The position numbers and the translations under genes were made by a program. Below, piece by piece: positions 17,906-26,313 of a stretch of DNA of 64,000 nucleotides (the first letter of the stretch is position 1; each line of letters begins with the position of its first letter). The notes under the pieces are model-generated. The model had not been told where the DNA came from. It saw only the letters and a list, made by a program, of their open reading frames with translations, and ran no database searches. Location: positions 62,001 to 126,000 of the forward strand of contig NZ_JANDBD010000016.1 in NCBI RefSeq assembly GCF_024320865.1. The letters are read 5' to 3'. The stretch is from Mycolicibacterium arenosum (GTDB lineage Bacteria; Actinomycetota; Actinomycetes; Mycobacteriales; Mycobacteriaceae).

Positions 17906-19468
17906 ATGTTCGGCATGTGGCGGCTGAGCAGGTGGAGCGCGGTCCCGCTCGCGTTCCTGGTGCTGTGCACCGTCGGCCCTCCCGCCGCGCACGCCACGCC
18001 GGAGGGTGCGAGCACCGACCCGCAGGTTGCCGGCACCGAACCCGCGGTGCTCTACGGTCAGCCGCCGGTGTGGGGCGGCTGTGGCGGCGTGCTCGCCGAC
18101 GTCCGACTCGCCCCGACTGCGCAGTGCGCAACGGTGCCCGTGCCCGTTGATTACGCGAATCCCCAAGGGCCGCAAGCACAGTTGGCGGTCATCAAGGTAC
18201 CTGCGACCGGTGACCGCATCGGCGTGCTGATGGTCAACCCCGGAGGGCCCGGTGCGTCGGCGGTCGACATGGTCGCGGGATTGGCTGCGGGCCTTGCCGA
18301 TACCGAGATCACCCGGCGCTTCGACCTGGTGGGCTTCGATCCCCGCGGGGTCGGACACTCCACGCCGCAGGTGCGCTGCCGCACCGACGCCGAGTTCGAC
18401 GCCTACCGCCGCGATCCCATGGTCGACTACAGCCAGGCCGGGGTGGCGCACATCGAGGCGGTGAACCAGCAGATCGCCCAGAACTGCGTCGACCGCACTG
18501 GCCGCGATTTCCTGGCGAACGTCGGAACCGCGTCGACCGCACAGGACATGGACGTCGTCCGTCAGGCGCTGGGGGAGAGTCAGCTGAACTACCTCGGCTT
18601 CTCCTACGGCACCGATCTCGGGGCGAGGTACGCCGAGCGCTACCCCGACCGGGTCCGCGCGATGGTGCTCGACGGCGCCGTCGACCCGGCGGCCGACCCG
18701 ATGGAGGAGTCGATCCGCCAACTCGCCGGATTCCAGACGGCGTTCAACGACTACGCCGCGGACTGCGCGCGCTCGACGGACTGCCCGCTGGGTCAGGATC
18801 CCGCCCAGTTCACGGCCCGCTACCACCAATTGGTCGACCCGCTGGCGCAGCAACCGGCCTACGTGCCCGGCGATCCACGCGGCCTGAGCTACTCCGACGC
18901 CGTCACCGGAACCGTCAACGCGCTGTACACGCGGCAGTACTGGAAGTACCTGACGAGCGGGCTGCTGGGGCTGCGCCGGGGCAGCGACCCCGGCGACCTG
19001 CTGCTGCTCGCCGACGACTACCAGCACCGCAACGCCGCCGGGCAGTACGACAACCAGCAGGACGCGTTCACCGCGATCCGCTGTGTCGATTCGCCGTACC
19101 CGACCGATCCCGCGGTCTGGGCCGACGCCGACCGCAGGGCCCGCGACGCGGCACCCTTCATGTCGTACGGCGCCTACACCGGGTTCGGTCCGCGGGACAC
19201 GTGTGCGATGTGGCCCGTTCCGCCGACCTCCTTCCCGCGCGACGCCGTATCGCCCGGACCCGGCAAGGTCGTCGTCGTCTCCACGACGCGCGACCCCGCG
19301 ACGCCGTACGAGGCGGGGGTGGCGCTCGCCCGCGAACTGGACGCCTCACTCATCACCTTCGACGGCACCCAGCACACCGTCGTCTTCAACGGCGACGCCT
19401 GCGTCGACACCGCCGTGGCGGCGTTCCTCGTCGATTCGACCCTCCCGCCGCCCGATCTGAGGTGCTAA
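17906..19468 (+). CDS. Exported alpha/beta hydrolase, paralogue of the preceding gene (Rv2223c-like)
   Basis: About 520 residues with the same TAP/SlpE hydrolase layout as its upstream neighbour: NPGGPG, nucleophile elbow GFSYG, TTRDPATPY and GTQHTVVF. The N-terminus is a cleavable signal peptide (LSRWSAVPLAFLVLCTVGPPAAHA) without a lipobox cysteine, so this copy is probably released or periplasmic, whereas the first is lipid-anchored. The start could be GTG 17891, ATG 17906 or ATG 17915; none has a strong ribosome site. Tandem duplication is evident from the near-identical motif order. Confidence 0.88.
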   Translation: MFGMWRLSRWSAVPLAFLVLCTVGPPAAHATPEGASTDPQVAGTEPAVLYGQPPVWGGCGGVLADVRLAPTAQCATVPVPVDYANPQGPQAQLAVIKVPATGDRIGVLMVNPGGPGASAVDMVAGLAAGLADTEITRRFDLVGFDPRGVGHSTPQVRCRTDAEFDAYRRDPMVDYSQAGVAHIEAVNQQIAQNCVDRTGRDFLANVGTASTAQDMDVVRQALGESQLNYLGFSYGTDLGARYAERYPDRVRAMVLDGAVDPAADPMEESIRQLAGFQTAFNDYAADCARSTDCPLGQDPAQFTARYHQLVDPLAQQPAYVPGDPRGLSYSDAVTGTVNALYTRQYWKYLTSGLLGLRRGSDPGDLLLLADDYQHRNAAGQYDNQQDAFTAIRCVDSPYPTDPAVWADADRRARDAAPFMSYGAYTGFGPRDTCAMWPVPPTSFPRDAVSPGPGKVVVVSTTRDPATPYEAGVALARELDASLITFDGTQHTVVFNGDACVDTAVAAFLVDSTLPPPDLRC

Positions 19469-19519
19469 CCGAAGCGGCCGTGTAACACAGAATTAACAGC
19501 GGGTGCCTACGCTGCGCAC

Positions 19520-20857
19520 ATGGACCGGCAGAAGGAATTCGTGCTGCGCACGCTGGAGGAACGAGACATTCGCTTCGTCCGGTTGTGGTTCACCGATGTG
19601 CTCGGATATCTGAAATCCGTCGCCATCGCACCCGCCGAACTGGAGGGCGCCTTCGAAGAGGGAATCGGGTTCGACGGCTCGTCCATCGAGGGCTTCGCCA
19701 GAGTGTCCGAAGCGGACATGGTCGCCCGCCCGGATCCGTCGACGTTCCAGGTGCTGCCGTGGACGACGAGCGGGGGCAAGCACCACTCCGCGCGGATGTT
19801 CTGCGACATCACGATGCCGGACGGGTCGCCGTCGTGGGCCGACTCGCGGCACGTGCTGCGCCGCCAACTCGCCAAGGCGAGCGACCTCGGTTTCTCCTGC
19901 TACGTGCACCCCGAGATCGAGTTCTTCCTTCTGAAGCCCGGTGGGGACGGCGACCCGCCGGTACCCGCCGACAACGGCGGGTACTTCGACCAGGCGGTCC
20001 ACGACTCGGCGCCCAACTTCCGCAGGCACGCCATCGACGCGCTCGAGCAGATGGGCATCTCCGTCGAGTTCAGCCACCACGAGGGGGCACCGGGCCAGCA
20101 GGAGATCGACCTGCGCTACGCCGACGCGCTGTCCATGGCCGACAACGTGATGACGTTCCGCTACCTCGTCAAGGAGGTCGCCCTCGGCGAGGGCGTGCGG
20201 GCGTCGTTCATGCCGAAGCCGTTCGCGCAGTACCCCGGCTCGGCGATGCACACCCACATGAGCCTGTTCGAGGGCGACGCCAACGCGTTCCACACTCCGG
20301 ACGACCCGCTGCAGCTGTCCGACGTCGGCAAGTCGTTCATCGCGGGCATCCTCGAGCACGCCAGCGAGATCAGCGCCGTCACCAACCAGTGGGTGAACTC
20401 CTACAAGCGCCTGGTGCACGGCGGTGAGGCGCCGACCGCCGCGTCGTGGGGTGCGGCCAACCGGTCCGCTCTGGTTCGCGTTCCGATGTACACGCCCCGC
20501 AAGGCGTCGTCGCGCCGCATCGAGGTACGCAGCCCCGATTCGGCGTGCAACCCCTATCTGGCGTTCGCGGTGCTGCTCGCCGCCGGGCTGCGCGGCGTGG
20601 AGAAGAACTACGTGCTCGGGCCCCAGGCCGAGGACAACGTCTGGACGCTGACCCCCGAGGAGCGCAGGGCGATGGGCTACAAGGAGCTGCCGGGCAGCCT
20701 CGGCGTCGCGCTCACGGAGATGGAGGGTTCCGAGCTGGTCGCGGAAGCCTTGGGCGAGCACGTGTTCGACTTCTTCCTACGCAACAAGCGCAGGGAGTGG
20801 GAGGACTACCGCAGCACCGTCACGCCGTTCGAACTCAAGGCCTACCTGTCGCTTTAA
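19520..20857 (+). CDS. glnA2: Type I glutamine synthetase GlnA2
   Basis: 445 residues of glutamine synthetase type I. Metal and substrate ligands lie in PEIEFFLL, HEGAPGQQEID, HTHMSLF, NSYKRLVHG and RIEVRSPD. At the position of the adenylylation tyrosine of GlnA1 this protein has Trp375 (NVWTLTPEE), so GlnE should not modify it. In M. tuberculosis GlnA2 is a minor, non-essential synthetase. It is followed by glnE after 21 bases. Confidence 0.93.
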   Translation: MDRQKEFVLRTLEERDIRFVRLWFTDVLGYLKSVAIAPAELEGAFEEGIGFDGSSIEGFARVSEADMVARPDPSTFQVLPWTTSGGKHHSARMFCDITMPDGSPSWADSRHVLRRQLAKASDLGFSCYVHPEIEFFLLKPGGDGDPPVPADNGGYFDQAVHDSAPNFRRHAIDALEQMGISVEFSHHEGAPGQQEIDLRYADALSMADNVMTFRYLVKEVALGEGVRASFMPKPFAQYPGSAMHTHMSLFEGDANAFHTPDDPLQLSDVGKSFIAGILEHASEISAVTNQWVNSYKRLVHGGEAPTAASWGAANRSALVRVPMYTPRKASSRRIEVRSPDSACNPYLAFAVLLAAGLRGVEKNYVLGPQAEDNVWTLTPEERRAMGYKELPGSLGVALTEMEGSELVAEALGEHVFDFFLRNKRREWEDYRSTVTPFELKAYLSL

Positions 20858-20878
20858 GCGCGTGTTAACGGCTGTAAC

Positions 20879-23854
20879 GTGGCCGATGTGCCCAAGCCCG
20901 TCACGCAGCGCCCGACGTTGCCCAGTGTCGGTCGGCTCGGGCTCGTCGACGCCCACGCACGGGCGGACCTCGATCGCCTGGGCTGGAACAGCGACGATCA
21001 CGTCGAACTGCTGTGGTCACTGTCGCGCGCACCGGATGCCGACACCGCGCTGAAGGCACTCGTCCGCCTCGCCGACGAGCTCGGTGACGGCTGGGACGAA
21101 CTGCACCGAGCGCTGCTGAAGGACAAGGCGCTGCGCGGCCGCCTGCTCGGCGTGTTCGGCGCCTCGCTGGCGCTGGCCGACCACCTCGTCGCGCACCCGC
21201 AGTCGTGGCATCTGCTCGCGGGCAACGTCGGCCTGCCATCGGCGGAGGAACTGCGTCGCGATTTCACCGCGGTCGCCCAATCAGCCGCCGATGCAACGTC
21301 GTTGAAGTTCTCGCTACAGCAGCTCAACCGCGACCGGCTGCTGGTGCTGGCTGGCCTCGACCTGGCGCCCACCGTCGAGAACGAACCCGTGCTGGCGTTC
21401 CCGACCGTCGGGGCCCACCTCGCGGACATCGCCGACGCCGCCCTGGCCGCGGCGCTGATCGTGGCCACCAAGACGGTGTGCGGCGACGGCGTGCCCGCGC
21501 CGCGCATCGCGGTGATCGCGATGGGCAAGTGCGGCGCCCGCGAACTCAACTACGTCAGCGACGTCGACGTCATCTTCGTCGCCGAGAACGCCGACACCGT
21601 CAGCACCCGCGTCGCCGGGGAGCTGATCCGGTTCGCCAGCGACGCGTTCTTCGAGGTCGACGCGGCACTGCGGCCGGAAGGCAAACAGGGTGCCCTGGTC
21701 CGCACCCTGGAGTCGCACGTCGCGTACTACGAGCGGTGGGCGAAGACCTGGGAGTTCCAGGCGCTGCTGAAGGCCCGCGCGGCCGTCGGCGATGCCGAAC
21801 TCGGCAAGCAGTACATCGACGCCCTCATGCCGATGGTGTGGACGTCGTCCGAGCGCGAGGACTTCGTGCCCGAGGTGCAGGCGATGCGCAGGCGGGTCGA
21901 GGAACTGGTACCCGCGGGCGACCGCGCGCGCGAACTGAAGCTGGGCACCGGCGGATTGCGCGACGTCGAGTTCGCGGTGCAGCTGCTTCAGCTGGTGCAC
22001 GGCCGCACCGACCCCTCGCTCCAGGTGGCGTCGACGGTCGACGCGCTGGCCGCACTCGGCGCCGGCGGCTACGTGGGACGGGACGACGCCGCGAATCTGA
22101 CTGCGTCCTACGAGTTCCTCCGACTGCTGGAGCATCGGCTGCAACTGCAGCGGCTCAAGCGCACGCACATGCTGCCGAAGGCGGACGAAGAGGAGCAGTT
22201 GCGCTGGCTGGCGCGGGCGGCGCACATGCGGCCCGACGGTCAGCACGATGCGCTGGGCGTGCTGCGCGAGGAACTGAAGCGGCAGAGCCACCGGGTGTCC
22301 CGGTTGCACGCGAAGCTGTTCTATCAACCGCTGCTCGAGTCCGTCGGCAGTCCGGCCGCCGACTTCGACCCCGCGATGTCGCCGAAGGCCGCCGAACGCC
22401 TGCTCGCCGCGCTCGGCTACGAGGGGCCTCAGAGCGCGCTGACCCACCTGGCGGCGCTGACCGCGGCCAGCGGCCGACGCGGCACGGTGCAGCAGGTGCT
22501 GCTGCCGACGCTGCTCGAATGGCTGTCGGAGACACCGGATCCGGATGCGGGTCTGCTCGCGTACCGCAAGCTCTGCGACGAACTCGATGACCTGCGCTGG
22601 TTCCTCGCGACGCTGCGCGACGAGGGTGCCGTCGCGAAGCGGCTCATGCAGGTGCTCGGCACGTCGGCGTACGTGCCCGCGCTGCTGATGCGGGCACCGG
22701 AGGTCATTCAGCAGTACGCCGACGGTCCGCAGGGGCCCAAGCTGCTCGAAGTCGAACCCGAGGTGATGGCGCGCGCCCTCGTCGCGTCTGCGGGCCGCCA
22801 CGCGGATCCGGCCAGGGCGATCGCCGCGGCGCGCACGCTCCGGCGCCGCGAACTGGCCCGCATCGCGTCGGCGGATCTGCTCGGAATGCTCCCCGTCGAG
22901 GACGTGTGCCGGGCGTTGACATCGGTGTGGGTGGCGGTGCTCGAAGCCGCGCTCGCGTCGGTGATCCGCGCGAACACACCCGAGGGCGGAGTGCCCGCAC
23001 GCATCGCGGTCATCGGCATGGGTCGGCTCGGCGGCGGCGAACTCGGGTACGGCTCCGACGCCGACGTGTTGTTCGTATGCGAACCCGTTGACGACGCCCC
23101 GGATTCGACCGCGACGAAGTGGGCGGTGGGCGTCGCCGACCAGGTGATCAAACTGCTCGGGACACCCAGCGGCGACCCGCCGCTGGAAGTGGACGCCAGC
23201 CTGCGGCCGGAGGGCCGCAGCGGTTCGCTGGTGCGGACGCTCGACTCGTATGCGGCCTACTACGCGAAGTGGGCCCAGCCGTGGGAGGTTCAGGCGCTGT
23301 TGCGCGCCCACCGGGTGGCGGGCGACCTCGACCTCGGCGAGCGATTCCTGCTGATGGTCGACGACGTCAGGTATCCGTCGGGTGGGGTGTCGGCGCAGGC
23401 GGTGCAGGAGATCCGGCGGGTCAAGGCGCGCGTGGACGCCGAACGACTGCCGCGCGGCGCCGACCCCAACACGCACACCAAGCTCGGGCGCGGCGGCCTC
23501 GCCGACATCGAGTGGACGGTGCAGCTGCTGCAACTGCGCTACGCGCACAGCGTGCCGGAACTGCACAACACGTCGACGCTGCAGTCGCTCAACGTCGTTG
23601 CCGACAGGGAACTGCTGCCCGCCGACGAAGTGGCGCTGCTTCGCGACGCCTGGCTGACTGCTACACGGGCGCGTAACGCGCTGGTGCTGGTGAAGGGCAA
23701 GCCGACCGACCAGCTGCCCGGTCCCGGCCGCACGCTCAACGCGGTGGCGTTGGCCGCCGGCTGGGGGAGCGACGACGGAGGCGAGTTCCTGGACAACTAC
23801 CTCCGGGTGACGCGGCGGGCGAAAGCGGTTGTGAGAAAGGTTTTCGAAGCGTGA
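20879..23854 (+). CDS. glnE: Glutamine synthetase adenylyltransferase GlnE
   Basis: 991 residues in two homologous nucleotidyltransferase halves with central helical domains. Nucleotidyl motifs are IAMGKCGARELNYVSDVDVIF (N-terminal, deadenylylation half) and IGMGRLGGGELGYGSDADVLF (C-terminal, adenylylation half); each is followed by VDAALRPEG or VDASLRPEG. It adenylylates and deadenylylates GlnA1 according to nitrogen status and is essential in M. tuberculosis. The start GTG at 20879 follows directly on TGTAAC with no Shine-Dalgarno; GTG 20888 is an alternative. The stop overlaps the next start in GTGA. Confidence 0.95.
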   Translation: MADVPKPVTQRPTLPSVGRLGLVDAHARADLDRLGWNSDDHVELLWSLSRAPDADTALKALVRLADELGDGWDELHRALLKDKALRGRLLGVFGASLALADHLVAHPQSWHLLAGNVGLPSAEELRRDFTAVAQSAADATSLKFSLQQLNRDRLLVLAGLDLAPTVENEPVLAFPTVGAHLADIADAALAAALIVATKTVCGDGVPAPRIAVIAMGKCGARELNYVSDVDVIFVAENADTVSTRVAGELIRFASDAFFEVDAALRPEGKQGALVRTLESHVAYYERWAKTWEFQALLKARAAVGDAELGKQYIDALMPMVWTSSEREDFVPEVQAMRRRVEELVPAGDRARELKLGTGGLRDVEFAVQLLQLVHGRTDPSLQVASTVDALAALGAGGYVGRDDAANLTASYEFLRLLEHRLQLQRLKRTHMLPKADEEEQLRWLARAAHMRPDGQHDALGVLREELKRQSHRVSRLHAKLFYQPLLESVGSPAADFDPAMSPKAAERLLAALGYEGPQSALTHLAALTAASGRRGTVQQVLLPTLLEWLSETPDPDAGLLAYRKLCDELDDLRWFLATLRDEGAVAKRLMQVLGTSAYVPALLMRAPEVIQQYADGPQGPKLLEVEPEVMARALVASAGRHADPARAIAAARTLRRRELARIASADLLGMLPVEDVCRALTSVWVAVLEAALASVIRANTPEGGVPARIAVIGMGRLGGGELGYGSDADVLFVCEPVDDAPDSTATKWAVGVADQVIKLLGTPSGDPPLEVDASLRPEGRSGSLVRTLDSYAAYYAKWAQPWEVQALLRAHRVAGDLDLGERFLLMVDDVRYPSGGVSAQAVQEIRRVKARVDAERLPRGADPNTHTKLGRGGLADIEWTVQLLQLRYAHSVPELHNTSTLQSLNVVADRELLPADEVALLRDAWLTATRARNALVLVKGKPTDQLPGPGRTLNAVALAAGWGSDDGGEFLDNYLRVTRRAKAVVRKVFEA

Positions 23855-24486
23855 GCATGAACTTCCCCTTCACGTCGGTTACCGCCGAGGAGTACGAGCG
23901 GCTGTGCTCGATGTACGAACCGCTCACTCAGTCGCTGCGGCGGCTGATCGACGCGGGCATCCGCACGGGCGTCGACGAGGAGACCATCCGCGATGCCAGG
24001 GCGGCGATCGACGAGGTCGCCGGCAAGCTCGAGGGCACCCGCTTCGAGACCACCTCGACGCTGCGGCACGCCGGCACCGGCCGACCGCTCGCGTGGGCGA
24101 ATCCCGCTGTCGGACTGCGCAATGCGATCGCCCCACCGATGAACATCCAGCACGAGGCCGACGGGACCTGCTGGGCGGAGTTCGACTTGGGCATCGCCTA
24201 CGAGGGGCCACCGGGACTGGTGCACGGCGGCATCTGCGCACTGTTGCTCGACCACCTGCTGGGTGAGGCCGCCAGCGACGGCCTGACGAAGCCGAAGTTC
24301 ACCGGCACCATCACGCTGAAGTACCTGCGCGGCACGCCGCTGGGCACCTTGCGTGCGGAGGCCTTCGTCGAACGCACGGAGGGGTTCAAGACCTACGCGC
24401 GCGGCTACCTGTCCGATGCGGACGGTCACACCGTGGAGGCCGACGGCGTGTTCATTCAGCCCGCCTGGGCGCGGGATGCCGGGTGA
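23851..24486 (+). CDS. PaaI-type hotdog-fold thioesterase
   Basis: 211 residues. The C-terminal ~120 residues carry the PaaI hotdog motif LVHGGICALLLDHLLGEAA followed by FTGTITLKYLRGTPLGTLRAEAFVERTEG. An N-terminal ~85-residue extension is helical and unassigned. Such proteins hydrolyse acyl-CoA thioesters; the acyl group is unknown. It starts in a GTGA overlap with glnE and ends in a GTGA overlap with the LLM gene, so the three are translationally coupled, although no link to nitrogen control is evident. An alternative start is ATG 23857. Confidence 0.85.
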   Translation: MSMNFPFTSVTAEEYERLCSMYEPLTQSLRRLIDAGIRTGVDEETIRDARAAIDEVAGKLEGTRFETTSTLRHAGTGRPLAWANPAVGLRNAIAPPMNIQHEADGTCWAEFDLGIAYEGPPGLVHGGICALLLDHLLGEAASDGLTKPKFTGTITLKYLRGTPLGTLRAEAFVERTEGFKTYARGYLSDADGHTVEADGVFIQPAWARDAG

Positions 24487-25343
24487 AGTTCTACGTCAGC
24501 ACCGCGTTCCTCGACATCAGCGAAGTCGTCGAAGTAGCCAGGGCGGCAGACGAACTCGGGTACGACGGGATCGGTGTCGCCGATCACGTCGTGAACCTCG
24601 AGACGCTGCAGACCCCGTACCCGTACACCAAGGACGGTGCGCGCCGCTGGCAGCCGTTCACCCACTGGCCGGATCCGTGGGTGACCATCGGCGCGATCGC
24701 GCTCGTCACCGAACGACTGCGGTTCGTCACCACGGTGTACCTGCCCGCGATGCGCGATCCCTACTCCGCGGCGAAGGCCATCGGCACGGCGGCCTGCCTC
24801 GCAGGCGGGCGACTCGAGCTCGGCGTGGGCGTCGGCTGGTGCGAAGAGGAGTTCGCGCTGATGGGGCAGCAGTTCGCGCGGCGGGGCAAGCGCACCGACG
24901 AGATGCTCGAGCTGATGCGGGCGCTGTGGCAGCCGGGCTGGACGGAGTTCTCCGGCGAGTTCTACTCGACGCCGCGACTGGAGATGGAGCCGACACCGCC
25001 GCACATCCCGATCTACGTCGGCGGGCTGTCGGACATCGCGCTGCGTCGAGCCGCCCGCAACGACGGCTGGATCGGCGACCTGATCGACACCGAGCGCGCG
25101 CTGTCGTCGATCGCGAAGATCCGCGACCTCAGGGCCGAGAACGGCTTGACGATGGACGATTTCACGGTCATCACGCCGCTGACCGACGCGTTCACCCCCG
25201 ACCACTTCGAGCGGGCCGAGGCGGGCGGCATCACCGGCATCGTGACGATGCCGTGGATGTTCTACGGCGGCCCGAAGTCGACGCTGAGCGAGAAGATCGA
25301 CGGGATGAAGCGCTTCCGCGAGGATCTCCGCCTCGACGGCTGA
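24483..25343 (+). CDS. F420-dependent LLM-class oxidoreductase
   Basis: 286 residues of the luciferase-like monooxygenase fold, TIGR03619-type F420 enzyme. Features are the N-terminal KFYVSTAFLDISEVVEVARAADELG strand/helix, GIGVADHVVN, RLRFVTTVYLPAMRDP, RLELGVGVGWCEEEF and HIPIYVGGLSDIALRRAARNDGW. It probably uses coenzyme F420 to oxidise or reduce an unknown small molecule. The GTG start overlaps the preceding stop. It is the last gene of the glnE run and converges on the first DoxX gene, nine bases away. Confidence 0.88.
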   Translation: MKFYVSTAFLDISEVVEVARAADELGYDGIGVADHVVNLETLQTPYPYTKDGARRWQPFTHWPDPWVTIGAIALVTERLRFVTTVYLPAMRDPYSAAKAIGTAACLAGGRLELGVGVGWCEEEFALMGQQFARRGKRTDEMLELMRALWQPGWTEFSGEFYSTPRLEMEPTPPHIPIYVGGLSDIALRRAARNDGWIGDLIDTERALSSIAKIRDLRAENGLTMDDFTVITPLTDAFTPDHFERAEAGGITGIVTMPWMFYGGPKSTLSEKIDGMKRFREDLRLDG

Positions 25344-25351
25344 CGGTCGAA

Positions 25352-25879
25352 CTAGCGGCGACGAAAGCGGTCGAGCAGGCCGCGGCGCGGCGCCCGCTGG
25401 TCCGTCGCATAGCCCGCTTGTGTCGCAGTACCCGTAACGACGCGGCGCTGTCCGCCGCCGCGGCGGGCGTCCACCGACAGCGTGCCGGCGCCCAGCGTCG
25501 CCAACAGTAGGAACGCGAAGCAGTAGAGGAGCGCCCGCTCGCCGCCGTTGCCGCCGACCTCCTGCGCGAACGGCCAGAAGCTCCCCTGCGGACCCTGCAG
25601 CGGAGGCCAGTGCTGCCAGAAGTACGCCACCGCCATCTGACCCGACGCGATGAAGGCGGCGATTCGAGTGAACAACCCGACCGTGATGAGCAGGCCGGTG
25701 ACGAACTCGATGAGCCCGGCCCACCAGAACGGCCATGTTCCAACTGGGATCGCCGTGCCCAGCGGCCAACCGAAGATCTTCATGGATCCGTTCAACATGA
25801 ACAGCAGTCCGAAGACGATGCGGAAGGCGCTCAGTACGGGGGAGGAGTAGCTTGCGAGCCGGTTGTCGAAGGTGGCCAT
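25352..25879 (-). CDS. DoxX-family membrane protein (copy 1)
   Basis: 175 residues with four membrane helices and the DoxX pattern: an amphipathic N-terminus, FRIVFGLLFMLNGSMKIFGWP, PFWWAGLIEFVTGLLITVGLFTRIAAFIASGQMAVAYFWQH and a last helix near LLYCFAFLLLATLGAG. The C-terminal ~45 residues are Arg-rich and soluble. DoxX proteins are linked to redox and thiol stress; no exact reaction is known. The ATG at 25879 is chosen. A second DoxX gene lies 19 bases upstream on the same strand with closely matching motifs, showing tandem duplication. Confidence 0.88.
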   Translation of the reverse strand: MATFDNRLASYSSPVLSAFRIVFGLLFMLNGSMKIFGWPLGTAIPVGTWPFWWAGLIEFVTGLLITVGLFTRIAAFIASGQMAVAYFWQHWPPLQGPQGSFWPFAQEVGGNGGERALLYCFAFLLLATLGAGTLSVDARRGGGQRRVVTGTATQAGYATDQRAPRRGLLDRFRRR

Positions 25880-25898
25880 GGGGCCGACCCTACGCGGC

Positions 25899-26303
25899 TT
25901 AGCGTCGTGACCGCATCGAATCCAGCGCCCAGGCGCCACCGCCCGCGAACACCAGCAGAAGGAAGCCGAAGCAGAACACGATCGGCAGTTCGCCGCCGTT
26001 CTCCACCGGCCACATCGACTTCGGTTGGTGCTGCATGAAATACGCGACCGCCATCTGCCCGGAGGCGATGAACGCCGCGAACCGGGTGACGAAGCCCAGC
26101 AGGATCAGCAGGCCCGCGACGAGTTCGATGACGCCCGCCCACCAGAACGGGAAGGATCCGATCGGCGCGTCGAGGGCGAACGGAATCGGCCAGTCGAACA
26201 GCTTGACCGTGCCGCGCAGGGTGAACAGCAGGCCGAGCACGACGCGGAAAACACTGAGGACGTAGGGGAAGAACGAGTCGAGGCGCGCGTCGAGATTCGG
26301 CAT
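25899..26303 (-). CDS. DoxX-family membrane protein (copy 2)
   Basis: 134 residues, four helices. It shares with copy 1 the blocks FRVVLGLLFTLRGTVKLFDWP and PFWWAGVIELVAGLLILLGFVTRFAAFIASGQMAVAYFMQH, but ends soon after the fourth helix (VFCFGFLLLVFAGGGAWALD). The ATG at 26303 is used; the longer open frame overlaps the threonine aldolase. Copy 1 and copy 2 are probably co-transcribed. Confidence 0.88.
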   Translation of the reverse strand: MPNLDARLDSFFPYVLSVFRVVLGLLFTLRGTVKLFDWPIPFALDAPIGSFPFWWAGVIELVAGLLILLGFVTRFAAFIASGQMAVAYFMQHQPKSMWPVENGGELPIVFCFGFLLLVFAGGGAWALDSMRSRR

Positions 26304-26313
26304 GCCCGACACC

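Noticed and set aside
21314..23566. 750-codon minus-strand frame
   Set aside because: Antisense shadow of glnE, whose motifs are unmistakable; long antisense frames are expected at this G+C.
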